From NCBI RefSeq assembly GCF_009668025.1, contig NZ_WJXZ01000014.1, positions 1,012,448 through 1,076,447 of the forward strand: 64,000 nucleotides of DNA, read 5' to 3'. The stretch's first letter is position 1; every line of letters starts with the position of its first letter. The notes beneath the pieces are model-generated. The model was not told where the DNA came from, made no database searches, and worked only from the letters and a program-made list of their open reading frames with translations. Below are positions 54,901 to 63,498 of this stretch, in pieces. This stretch comes from Larkinella terrae (GTDB lineage Bacteria; Bacteroidota; Bacteroidia; Cytophagales; Spirosomataceae). The position numbers and the translations under genes were made by a program.

Positions 54901-57900
54901 TTATACGGTTATGAAGCGGGTGAGGAAGCGTTGGCGCTGGCGGAACTGAAGTCGGCCAAAACCCTTTCCCGGAAACTCGGGCTCAGTTATAAAGAGCTGA
55001 CAGAATTGATTAAAACGTCGTTCATCAATCCGAAACTGGACGAGCTGGTTACGCTCCGAAAGCTCAAACTGGAAGTGAACGAGGTGTTTCGGTACAAGAA
55101 AAAAGTGGGTTACAAACCGCTTACGGATGAGGAAGTTGACGAACTGAAAAGCCGGCTGGCGCAACTGACCGAAGCGTTCAAGCCGGATTTCGATGCAGAA
55201 CAATGGCTCACGGACGCCTGGGATCAAAACCGGTTCGACAGAATTCTGGTGCTGCGCGACCCCGATGCGTCCGGTTCCAGTTTCGAGGAAACCACCGTGT
55301 GTTACGTGGATGCGGTCGAAGCCGATCTGGCTCCCATTGAGTTCGTAAAAATCAATTTATTTGTTCGTCTGTGGAAGCGACTGGGCTGGACCATAGAGGA
55401 AACCGACCGCGCCCTGACGGCTTTTCTGCCGGAAAATGGGGCGCTCACGGACACAACGCTGGGCAAAGCCATGCAGACCGCGCTGGTGTATCTGGCCCAT
55501 CTGGAAGAACTGAACGGACTCGTTAGTCTGGGCAAAAACAGCCGGATTAAACTGCTGACGCTCTGGCGAAATCTGCCGACTCAGGGAAAAAATTCGCTGT
55601 ACGCGCAGACTTTCCTGACCCGCACTATCCTGAAAGAAGATGCGGTTTTTGACGATCCGCTGGGCCAGTACCTCAGCAAACCGGGTGTTCCGCTGCGGGA
55701 TCATTTGCCCGCTCTGCAAGCCGCCCTCACGCTGACCGCTAACGAAATTTCCCGGATTCTGGCGGATGGCAATACCGGTGACGAAAGCGGTGTCGATAAG
55801 GCTACTTTGACGCTGGCCAATGTTTCGCTGCTGTATCGGTATGGTTTGCTGGCGAAAGGGTTGAAACTCACGATCAGCGAGTTAATTGGCCTGAAAACCC
55901 TGAGCGGTCTGGACCCTTTCCGCCCGTTGATTCCCACGGAACTGACGGACGTAAAAGACGATTTTCCGCTTCAGCACACGCTGCCCTTCGTACGGGTCGC
56001 ACAACAGCTGAAAACCAGCAATTTTACCATCAGCGACCTCGAGTATCTGTTCCGACACCGGTTTGATGCCCTCGGGCCGTATCAGGTCAGCGAAAGTGAC
56101 CAACTGGCCTGGATTCGGCCATTAGCCACCGATCTGGCGGGTGTGGAAACCGATTATGCCGTTCCGACCGATGCGGACAGTGTGACCGATGACGCGCTGC
56201 GGCAGAAAATGGCCCTCGTCTTTGCCCCTGATGTGGTGGAGCGGTTTATGGTTTTCTGGCAGAATACCTTTCCCTACAGCGCAACGCAGGAAGGTGTGCT
56301 ACCCAAAAACCGCCTGTCGGCCGCGATTTACGGAAAAAATGGCGTGAGCGTTTCCTACGACGAAGCCCGTCAGGTGCAGCAGGTGGTGCACGTGGGCGTG
56401 CTGACCGAAACCGGCATGGCTGCATTGCTGGCGCAAATTCCGGAACCCGCACCTGAGCAGGTCGAAGCGGTGGCCGCGCGGCAGCTTTTTTCGGCGCTTC
56501 TTCAGGAAATTAAGGACAAATCCGATCAGCTTTTCGGAGCGTTTTTTGACAACTATTTCGACGGCTTCCTGAAATTCGGCGATTTTGCCGGGGCGGCAAC
56601 GGCGGGCAAACGGCTGCAATTACTCGGAAAAATTCTGCCCTTTCTGCGAAACCGGCTGATCCGCCAGACCGTTTTGCGGGCGATGGCTGCCCAAACCGGT
56701 GGCGATCCAACCCTGATCGAAACCCTCCTGACCAACAGCGGTTTTCTGTCCATTCCCGAAGCCGCTGACGAACCGCTGCTGACGCATTTGGGGGCTTTAG
56801 GCAAGCGCGGCCTAACTGCCGAACTCTTTGAGTCGGCCGATCTGAGCGGTGTTCCGAAAAGTAAAACGCGGGTTTCGAAGGTGGAAATAAAAGATGCGGA
56901 CAACCTCAACAGCGCTCGCTGGCGGGGCTTTCTGGAAGTTCCGCAAAGTGGTGCCTACCGTTTTTACGCCCTGCTGGGCAAGAAAGATGCTACAGTTTCC
57001 CTACGTTTCGACGGCATACCAAAGCCCGTTCTGGACGCAACGGCCAGTAAGGAAAAGGACGAATGGAGCGGTTTTGTAGAACTGTCGGCGGGTACGGTTT
57101 ATGCCTTTACCTGGGTAGCGGGAAATTTGCAAAACGGATCATTTTCGTTGCGGGTCAAAGGCGAAACAACGCCCAAAACCGAGCTGGATTCCAGCCCGTT
57201 GCTGTGGCTGCCCCAAACCGAAATCAGCCGGGCAACGGATGCGTATACCTTGCTGGCGAAAGCCCTCAGACTGACACAGGGACTTGGATTAAGCGAACGG
57301 GATGTGCGTCACATTCTGGCAAATCCGGCCGATTTTGGACAGGTAAACTGGCGGTTGTTACCGACAAAAACCGTCGATATCAACCAAGAGGATGCTGTTA
57401 AATCCGTTATTTCCCTGTTTACCAGTTGGTTGCAATTGCTGGGGTATTCCGCGTTCCGGCGCGATGTGGGGGGAGACGAGCTCATTACGCTGTTTGAAAA
57501 CGCCCGCTTGAAAACGGAGACGGTCGAAGAACTGCACAATCGCATCGCATCGCTGACCAGGCGGACTCCCGAACTGGTGCATGAAGTGGCGAATGAGTTG
57601 CAACTGACGGAATTTGAAAAACTGGCCGACGAAGCCCAGATGGAACGCCTTTGGCAGGCCCTCCAGATTGTCGAGAAGTTTGGGGTGTCGATGAAGGCGC
57701 TCAAAACCTGGCTCACCGTTCGGCCGGATGCGGCCGTAGCGGCCAACGTGCGCAACGCCGTCAAAGCGCGTTTCGAACCGGAAACCTGGCAGCGCATCGC
57801 CAAAGCCATTTTCGATCCGCTGCGGCAGGCCAAACGCGATGCGCTGGTGGCTTATATCCGGCAGCTCAACAAAGAACTCGTCAGCGTTGACAAGTTGTTC

Positions 57901-59472
57901 GAATACTTCCTGATCGACCCCGGCACCGAACCGGTGGTGCAGACTTCCCGCTTGCGGCTGGCCATTTCGTCTCTGCAAACGTTTATTCAGCGGTGTTTTC
58001 TCAACCTCGAACCTCGCGTCCATCCGTCGGTTCTGAACGCCCGGCACTGGGCCTGGATGAAGCGGTACCGGGTGTGGGAAGCCAACCGCAAAATTTTTCT
58101 TTACCCGGAAAACTGGCTGGAACCGGAATGGCGCGACGACAAAACCCATCTCTATAAAGAGCTGGAAGGCAGTCTGTTGCAGGGCGATGTAACCAACCAG
58201 TTGGCCGAAGACGCCTTGTACGTGTACCTGAAAAAACTGGACCAGCTGGCACGGCTGGAGATCGTAACGATGTACACCGAGGAACAGCCGTTTGGTCCGC
58301 CCACCCTGCACGTTATCGGCCGGACGTATGCGACTCCGCGCCAGTATTTCTACCGTCGGTATGCCTATCAGATGTGGACGGCCTGGGAACCGGTGAACAC
58401 CGAAATTGAAGGGGATCACATCGTGGCCGTCATGTGGCGCGAACGGCTGCATTTGTTCTGGCTGACCTACATCGAAAAAATGCAGGAATCGGCGGGGGGC
58501 GCCAAAACGGATGCGAAGGGAAGCCTGGGAGGCATGGCTTTAAACGATCTGGTGGCGGCTACCGTTGCCACGGCGCAGTCGGCGGGTACGCGCTGCCTGG
58601 ATTTTCAACTCAACTGGTCGGAATATTTTCAGGGCGAGTGGACCGTGCGGGAGTCGGGCGGTTTTGGTAACCTGGTGTATTATACGCCACCGTTTAATCC
58701 CAGCCAGTTGTTTGTTACGGTGTCAACGTTTCCGGATGCCGACGGTGGAACCGATGGTCGGATTCAACTTGTCCTGCACGGCATTAATTCGTACCCGCCG
58801 ACTTTTAACGTGGTCAGTAAGAACAGTCGGCCGCAAAAATCGGAAACAATGGCGGCCCCGCCCCGGTCGGTGTATTCGAATCAGTCGCGGTTTTTCAATA
58901 CGTTTAAGGGCACGGGGCCGCTGTCGGTCACGTTTGTGCAACAGGTGGTGACGACGGATGGAAACCGGGTGGCATCTCAACCGGCCCCGCAAACCATTTT
59001 GTCAAAAACCGGTGGTCCGTATGTGGTTCTGCCGGGCAGTAACCAGATGAAGCTGCCGAATGCCGAGTTTGCTCCGCTCATCAGCCCCGTGTTTTACGCC
59101 GACGATCTCTATACTTTTTTCGTTGAACCGTCGCTGACGGAAACCACCGTGGATAAATGGGAAGGCTATACCATCACCCGACCGTCTCAGAAATCAAAGT
59201 GGGCGGATTATGTGCTGAACCCGCCCGCCCTTAGCCCAACGATTCCGCCCAAATACCAGCAGGAAGCCCTGCGCCTGCCCGACGCTTCGCCCCATTTCGA
59301 CGTTGTTGATTCGGGCGCGTTGCATCAGCTTAAACCGAACGTGGACGCCCTAACCCAGCCGGATGTCGCGGTGAAGTTTGGCGACGCGCTGATCGGGCGT
59401 TCGGGGGCCATTCGCGACCTTTCGGCGGCTCAACTCATCAGGAATTCGGGTATAAATAATTTAAATCTTTAA
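51901..59472 (+). CDS. Tc toxin A-subunit, N-terminal part (TcaA-like), with peptidoglycan-binding-like N-terminus
   Basis: 2523 aa. Residues about 48-97 and 154-213 resemble peptidoglycan_binding_1 modules (AKAVSLFQRQNQFERSGRID, RDLLLQVQAKYNLSRTGILD), then a transthyretin-like domain (221-309: RIEGRILMENGLPAANVKL). The VRP1/TcA motif comes only at about 785 (DFCECEQCRSVLSPAAYLVDLLRFID); in known TcA it is close to the N-terminus. Then come alpha-helical shell regions, a PA14-like insert (about 1633-1765: LTAELFESADLSGVP), and the neuraminidase-like/TcA region (about 2040 to the end: HWAWMKRYRVWEANRKIFLYPENWLE). It should form the outer shell and receptor-binding part of the pentameric injection channel. 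It ends with TAA, in the same frame as the next gene and 15 nt before it. Confidence 0.93.
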   Translation: MNKIVFPLEPGSRSASVSFLQDALLLFLDRGFILPDDAGARRELAAGITEERQSQTYGDATAKAVSLFQRQNQFERSGRIDEQTALAINNLLRQLGMLDEGNGSLLEVVRTLELQGQTLSAISLDTHHLETIDSKIGKLGPVTPVSLHMRGEPVKALHDQLTSLGLSLPQNETADAVFGVGTRDLLLQVQAKYNLSRTGILDEATRNALDIAVGNANRPGRIEGRILMENGLPAANVKLRFVNKGFADQEEGLGAAETDALGFYSFEYPVTGVAVNAEVRALDGNGSEVRLSTPKVKIDRTAVINLVAPAAIQTQATEFKLLGNDLAKVVGDDLGKLALARENDDRPDVSLLHQSSDWDARLIVAAAQSAKANAVSGIAHDALYGVIRAGLPDDPEALAQVSPAAFETALTRANEVGVIALDADQLTAAKTGFETFALNTRRQTVVPGALSSVGDLLDKARIGDDLKPAFEKLVLMHEGDDASLWSAARAQGIPEGDISSLQVQGKLAYLTLNNAPLTESLQAEIPSPEQLETLVEKDLYRKEEWVNRLNALATDEGVVNPDKLAKLIPSAYAQPVLTDRLDAYSEQLAKQVRQSFPTQVVSRMLQNDELKMGGQHAELKEPVQNFLKTAVGKGFQLGRTPVDQFLKQNGETVFEGVSEADKLKAEQGAKLLTRAYQMTPNDEAMTTLLDLGFTSARQVVAIARNEFVERYWERFGSRKTTETVYDKSVQISSVSFNIYTLAKKVETTPPLLAISGSADRHQQSKENLKAVLKEYPTMESLFGTLDFCECEQCRSVLSPAAYLVDLLRFIDPSNADWEHTLADWKEKHNKKAYDGPDYKFLKPYDALVARRPDLPHLALTCENTNTALPYIDLVNEILEYYVAHQSLDEKAAYDTGDATSAELMAEPHNLIPQAYDTLKTARYPLNLPFDLWLETVRRFCDYFETPFWQLLDVFRPSNELFAPAVDPKAYYRSQIFAEYLHLSADEYAIFTAPDLTDWQKLYGYEAGEEALALAELKSAKTLSRKLGLSYKELTELIKTSFINPKLDELVTLRKLKLEVNEVFRYKKKVGYKPLTDEEVDELKSRLAQLTEAFKPDFDAEQWLTDAWDQNRFDRILVLRDPDASGSSFEETTVCYVDAVEADLAPIEFVKINLFVRLWKRLGWTIEETDRALTAFLPENGALTDTTLGKAMQTALVYLAHLEELNGLVSLGKNSRIKLLTLWRNLPTQGKNSLYAQTFLTRTILKEDAVFDDPLGQYLSKPGVPLRDHLPALQAALTLTANEISRILADGNTGDESGVDKATLTLANVSLLYRYGLLAKGLKLTISELIGLKTLSGLDPFRPLIPTELTDVKDDFPLQHTLPFVRVAQQLKTSNFTISDLEYLFRHRFDALGPYQVSESDQLAWIRPLATDLAGVETDYAVPTDADSVTDDALRQKMALVFAPDVVERFMVFWQNTFPYSATQEGVLPKNRLSAAIYGKNGVSVSYDEARQVQQVVHVGVLTETGMAALLAQIPEPAPEQVEAVAARQLFSALLQEIKDKSDQLFGAFFDNYFDGFLKFGDFAGAATAGKRLQLLGKILPFLRNRLIRQTVLRAMAAQTGGDPTLIETLLTNSGFLSIPEAADEPLLTHLGALGKRGLTAELFESADLSGVPKSKTRVSKVEIKDADNLNSARWRGFLEVPQSGAYRFYALLGKKDATVSLRFDGIPKPVLDATASKEKDEWSGFVELSAGTVYAFTWVAGNLQNGSFSLRVKGETTPKTELDSSPLLWLPQTEISRATDAYTLLAKALRLTQGLGLSERDVRHILANPADFGQVNWRLLPTKTVDINQEDAVKSVISLFTSWLQLLGYSAFRRDVGGDELITLFENARLKTETVEELHNRIASLTRRTPELVHEVANELQLTEFEKLADEAQMERLWQALQIVEKFGVSMKALKTWLTVRPDAAVAANVRNAVKARFEPETWQRIAKAIFDPLRQAKRDALVAYIRQLNKELVSVDKLFEYFLIDPGTEPVVQTSRLRLAISSLQTFIQRCFLNLEPRVHPSVLNARHWAWMKRYRVWEANRKIFLYPENWLEPEWRDDKTHLYKELEGSLLQGDVTNQLAEDALYVYLKKLDQLARLEIVTMYTEEQPFGPPTLHVIGRTYATPRQYFYRRYAYQMWTAWEPVNTEIEGDHIVAVMWRERLHLFWLTYIEKMQESAGGAKTDAKGSLGGMALNDLVAATVATAQSAGTRCLDFQLNWSEYFQGEWTVRESGGFGNLVYYTPPFNPSQLFVTVSTFPDADGGTDGRIQLVLHGINSYPPTFNVVSKNSRPQKSETMAAPPRSVYSNQSRFFNTFKGTGPLSVTFVQQVVTTDGNRVASQPAPQTILSKTGGPYVVLPGSNQMKLPNAEFAPLISPVFYADDLYTFFVEPSLTETTVDKWEGYTITRPSQKSKWADYVLNPPALSPTIPPKYQQEALRLPDASPHFDVVDSGALHQLKPNVDALTQPDVAVKFGDALIGRSGAIRDLSAAQLIRNSGINNLNL

Positions 59473-59478
59473 AGGAGG
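59473..59478 (+). promoter_or_regulatory. Strong Shine-Dalgarno sequence before the second TcA gene
   Basis: AGGAGG lies 9 nt before the ATG at 59488, directly after the TAA of the first TcA gene. Such a perfect site is unusual in Bacteroidota, where most genes here have none, and supports independent initiation of the second TcA gene. Confidence 0.8.
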
Positions 59479-59487
59479 AACAAACCG

Positions 59488-62400
59488 ATGACGCAATTTA
59501 TGAATGCCTCGACCGTCTTTCATGGCTCACTGGATGCCTCCCTGACGAAGTATCTGGACAATTGGGAGAAAAGCGTGGAAACCATCACGGGCGAGCGGCA
59601 CATCGTGACGCAGACCCGCACCGTCCGGTACCGGTTTTATTCACACTTTCATCCATACGTGCGCGAGCTGGGCAAACGACTGATCGAGAAGTCGGTGTCG
59701 GGCCTGCAGGCTGCTGATACGGAGTATGTTCAGAACACCGACGGAACGTTCCTGACCCTGCCCTTTAGTTTTCGCCTGGCGCTTCCGGCGGGGCTGGCGC
59801 TGAACCTGCCCAAACCCGGAGAACCCGGCAAATTTGAAGCCATTACGCTGCCCGATGTCATCACAGTTACCTTGCCCGAAACGGTCAAAATCAAATTGGC
59901 GGACGGGAATGAAGCTACGTTGCCCGGCAACGTCATCGCTCAGGGGACTGACCGGGGCACCCGCGTGGTGCAGACCGATGGAAAAACCGCTGATCTTCCG
60001 CTTGAAACCGTGGTTTCGCTGGCCGATGTGCTGACCGTGACGCTACCCGAAGCCGTGATTATTACGGGAGAAGACGGGATGCTGCGACGGCTGACGGAAT
60101 CCGCGATCGTGGATGTACCAGCAGGAACCAACGTCCAGTTGCTGGGCGGGAAGCCCCAGCCCACGCTGTTCCGGGATTTTTTCAAAGACCGCTACGGGCC
60201 AACCGATCTGGTGCAGCGGCCCTATCCGGTCCGCGACCTCGACTTTAGTTCCAGCGGGGCGTATGCCGTTTACAACTGGGAATTGTTTTACCACATTCCG
60301 CTCGCCATTGCGGTCAACCTGAGCAAAAATCAGCGTTACGAAGAGGCTCAGCGCTGGTTTCACTTCATATTCGATCCTACCGACAGCAGCGACGGTCCGA
60401 CGCCGGAGCGATTCTGGAAGGTGAAACCTTTTCAGTTTACGGAAGTCAGGCAGATCGAAGATATTCTGATCAACCTGTCATCCGGGGCCGATTCGCAGTT
60501 GAAACAGGATACTGTCAACAGCATCGGTGCCTGGAAAGATGCGCCTTTTCGGCCGCACCTGGTGGCGCGGTATCGCCAGACGGCGTATATGTTCAAGGCG
60601 GTGATGGCGTACCTGGACAATCTGATTGCCTGGGGCGACGACCTGTTCCGGCAGGATACCGGCGAAGCCATCAACGAAGCCACGCAGATTTACGTGCTGG
60701 CCTCCCTGCTTTTGGGCGAGCGACCCCAGGCTGTGCCCCAGAAAGGCACCATCGCACCCCTGACCTACGCCAGCAAACGCGGAAAATGGGACGAGTTTGA
60801 CAATACGCTGGAGAAAATCGAAAGCGAGATACCGTTCGATTTAACCCCTTTTCCAACCTCCGGCGGGGCGGACGCGCAGTTTGCCACCTTGCGGAGCATC
60901 AGCACCGCGCTGTATTTCTGCGTGCCGCGCAACGACAAGCTGATGAGTTATTGGGACACGGTGGCCGATCGGTTATTCAAAATCCGCAACAGCCTGAATC
61001 TGCAGGGGATTTTCCGGCAACTTCCCTTGTTCGAGCCACCGATCGATCCGGCTTTGCTGGCACGGGCTACGGCGGCCGGGCTGGACGTTGGGACGGTTAT
61101 TGCGGGCATTAACCAGCCGCTGTCGCTGGTGCGGTTTCAGTTGCTGGCACAAAAAGCCGGTGAAATTTGCCAGGAAGTCAAATCGCTGGGCAATAACTTA
61201 CTTTCGGCCATTGAAAAAGAAGACAATGAGGCTCTGGCTATTCTGCGCGCCCGGCACGAAAAAGCGATACTCGATCTGACCGAAACCGTTAAATACGCGC
61301 AGTGGCAGGAGACGATTAAAAACCGGGAAGGGCTGGAAACCTCGCTCGCCAACGCGGTGCAGCGGTATGTTTACTACGAACGCCAGCTTGGCAAACAGGA
61401 AAGTGACATTACGATCCCGGAACTGGAGGGACTGGATGCCGAAAGTCTGGCAAAATTCAAGTTTAAAGCCGCTGAACCCGGCCTGGAGCGCCGACCCGTC
61501 GCGATCGATATTGCGCAGGATCTGGGCAGTTCAGGCGGGAAAATGGTCAGCAGCCACGAAGCCGAGGAGTTGGAAAAATCGGGTCTGGCGCGCGACATTC
61601 AGGACGTGATTAAAGCTCTCAATCTGGCGGCTCAGGGCACCAGCCTGATTCCGGATTTTGGCATAAAACTTCATTTCTGGGGGCTGGGGGGCGATATGAC
61701 CCTGGGCGGCACCAAAATTTCAGCGATGTCGAAATACGCGGCCGAGGTGGCGCTGGCCTACGCCGACCGGTTGAGCTACGAAGCCGGAAGGGCGGCCAAA
61801 ATCGGCTCGTATGCCCGGCGTGAACAGGAATGGGCGTTTCAGAGCGGCACCATTGCGGGCGAAATCAACCAGATTTTCAAACAACTCCGGGCTGCGCAAA
61901 TCCGGGAGAGCATCGCGGAACGGGAATGGCGGAACCACCAGAAGCAGATGCAGCATGCCGCCGAAATTGAAGATTTCCTGACCAACGAAAAGGTCGGCAA
62001 AAAAACCAATCAGGCGTTTTATGCCTGGCTGAAACGCGAAGTGCGGGGCATTTACGGCACGGTTTTTCAGTTTGCGTACGAAGTGGCGAAAAAAGCCGAA
62101 CGCGCCTTACAGCATGAACTGGGCAAACCCGATCTGACTTTCCTGCAATATGGGTACATGGCCGGTAAAGAGGGTCTATTGGCGGGCGAGAAGCTTTATC
62201 TGGACATCAAACGCATGGAAATGGCGTACCTGGAGCTCAACCAGCGGGAGTATGAACTCACCAAAAATGTGAGTCTTTTGCAGATTGATCCCACGGCGCT
62301 GTTGCAGTTGCGCACCACGGGTCGGTGTACGATTTCCCTGCCAGAGGAACTGTTTGATATGGACGGTCCCGGTCACTATTTCCGGCGCATCAAAACCGTG

Positions 62401-63237
62401 GCGCTGAGCATTCCCTGCGTCATCGGTCCGTACGCCAGTGTCAATTGCACCCTCACCTTGCTGAAAAGCAGCATCCGCCGGTCGGCTTTGTTACGCGACG
62501 GCAATTACGCCCGCGAAAACGCGGAGGACGAGCGGTTTAGCGATTACTTTGGCAGTATGCAGTCCATTGTCACCAGTACGGCGCAGAATGACAGCGGGTT
62601 GTTCGAAACGAACCTCCGCGACGAGCGGTATTTGCCCTTCGAAAACGCCGGAGCGGTCAGCGAATGGCAACTGGCTTTGCCCGCCGATCCCAGCCGGAAC
62701 GATCCGGCGCAATTCGACTACGACACCATCAGCGACGTTATTTTGCACCTGAAATATACGGCCCGCGAAGCCGGTGATCAACTGCGGAACAAAGCCCTGG
62801 CCAATCTGAAATCGCGGATCGATGATTCGACGGCCGCCGGAACAGTGCGGTTATTTTCCGTTCGGCACGAGTTCCCGACGGAATGGGCCAAAGCCCGGGG
62901 GACATTGAATAGTGGCGCAACGGTGGCGGAACTGAAGCTGACGTTCCAGCCCCAGCACTACCCGTTCTGGAGCCAGGCGCATCTGCAAAGCGTCAAGCGG
63001 ATTGACGCTTACGCCAAAGTCGGCAGTGGCGTAAATGGCGTGGATCTGTTCGGGAAACTCAGCCTCGACGGTCAGCCCGACAACAATGCGAAATACCCGC
63101 TGGCGGCTAAGCAGGGCAACCTCCGGTTTGGAGTCATTGACCCGGCAGCGCTCCCGACACCAACCTCGGAACTGAAACTGTATCTCACCCAGAAAACCAT
63201 CGACGACCTGTTGCTGCTTGTGAGCTGGGGCAAATAG
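59488..63237 (+). CDS. Tc toxin A-subunit, C-terminal part (TcaB-like): pore-forming and TcB-binding regions
   Basis: 1249 aa. Residues about 93-200 are a beta-rich insert with two similar units (LPDVITVTLPETVKI at about 121, LADVLTVTLPEAVII at about 178). From about 261 the TcA family sequence runs without gap: VYNWELFYHIPLAIAVNLSKNQRYEEAQRWFHFIFDPTDSS, helical channel segments (about 620-900, with the hydrophobic loop GTSLIPDFGIKLHFWGLGGDMTLGG near 716), and the TcB-binding end (RIKTVALSIPCVIGPYASVNCTL, SGLFETNLRDERYLPFENAG, FDYDTISDVILHLKYTAREAG). It supplies the translocation channel and docks the BC shell. Synthesised from its own start after an AGGAGG. Confidence 0.93.
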   Translation: MTQFMNASTVFHGSLDASLTKYLDNWEKSVETITGERHIVTQTRTVRYRFYSHFHPYVRELGKRLIEKSVSGLQAADTEYVQNTDGTFLTLPFSFRLALPAGLALNLPKPGEPGKFEAITLPDVITVTLPETVKIKLADGNEATLPGNVIAQGTDRGTRVVQTDGKTADLPLETVVSLADVLTVTLPEAVIITGEDGMLRRLTESAIVDVPAGTNVQLLGGKPQPTLFRDFFKDRYGPTDLVQRPYPVRDLDFSSSGAYAVYNWELFYHIPLAIAVNLSKNQRYEEAQRWFHFIFDPTDSSDGPTPERFWKVKPFQFTEVRQIEDILINLSSGADSQLKQDTVNSIGAWKDAPFRPHLVARYRQTAYMFKAVMAYLDNLIAWGDDLFRQDTGEAINEATQIYVLASLLLGERPQAVPQKGTIAPLTYASKRGKWDEFDNTLEKIESEIPFDLTPFPTSGGADAQFATLRSISTALYFCVPRNDKLMSYWDTVADRLFKIRNSLNLQGIFRQLPLFEPPIDPALLARATAAGLDVGTVIAGINQPLSLVRFQLLAQKAGEICQEVKSLGNNLLSAIEKEDNEALAILRARHEKAILDLTETVKYAQWQETIKNREGLETSLANAVQRYVYYERQLGKQESDITIPELEGLDAESLAKFKFKAAEPGLERRPVAIDIAQDLGSSGGKMVSSHEAEELEKSGLARDIQDVIKALNLAAQGTSLIPDFGIKLHFWGLGGDMTLGGTKISAMSKYAAEVALAYADRLSYEAGRAAKIGSYARREQEWAFQSGTIAGEINQIFKQLRAAQIRESIAEREWRNHQKQMQHAAEIEDFLTNEKVGKKTNQAFYAWLKREVRGIYGTVFQFAYEVAKKAERALQHELGKPDLTFLQYGYMAGKEGLLAGEKLYLDIKRMEMAYLELNQREYELTKNVSLLQIDPTALLQLRTTGRCTISLPEELFDMDGPGHYFRRIKTVALSIPCVIGPYASVNCTLTLLKSSIRRSALLRDGNYARENAEDERFSDYFGSMQSIVTSTAQNDSGLFETNLRDERYLPFENAGAVSEWQLALPADPSRNDPAQFDYDTISDVILHLKYTAREAGDQLRNKALANLKSRIDDSTAAGTVRLFSVRHEFPTEWAKARGTLNSGATVAELKLTFQPQHYPFWSQAHLQSVKRIDAYAKVGSGVNGVDLFGKLSLDGQPDNNAKYPLAAKQGNLRFGVIDPAALPTPTSELKLYLTQKTIDDLLLLVSWGK

Positions 63238-63440
63238 GGAACCATGAGGCTGCTCATGTAATTGGCGAAGCGGGTAGCCACTTCCAGCAGCTTTGTTTTG
63301 CCGGTCGCACTGTAATAATAATGCACCCTGGCATCGACGGACGATCATTCCGGCATTGTAAAGTCGTGCTGCCAGCATAAAAAACGCTATTGTCGCCCCA
63401 GCGGCCGAACTCCTGACGTCCCGGGTGCACCATTGAAAAC
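63238..63440 (-). pseudogene. Remnant of a GH127/DUF1680-like glycosidase gene
   Basis: On the minus strand, three frames carry pieces of one protein: EFGRWGDNSVF (about 63380-63420), RLYNAGMI (about 63340-63370) and HYYYSATGKTKLLEVATRFANYM (63257-63325). The last matches the beta-L-arabinofuranosidase family block that follows the catalytic LYNAG region, in the right order. Frames change twice, so the fragment is dead. It ends abruptly at about 63240, next to the toxin stop codon, which suggests that the toxin locus replaced or interrupted the rest of the gene. Recognised by eye only. Confidence 0.55.
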
Positions 63441-63498
63441 CGGAGCAATTGAACGTGCGCAAATCCCTTTGACCCGTTCGGAGAAGGAACGGCTGGTG

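Noticed and set aside
59461-59490. A1/A2 boundary as a frameshift or sequencing error in one TcA gene
   Set aside because: The frames are the same, but a clear TAA, a perfect AGGAGG and a well-placed ATG support a true two-gene arrangement; readthrough is kept only as an open question.
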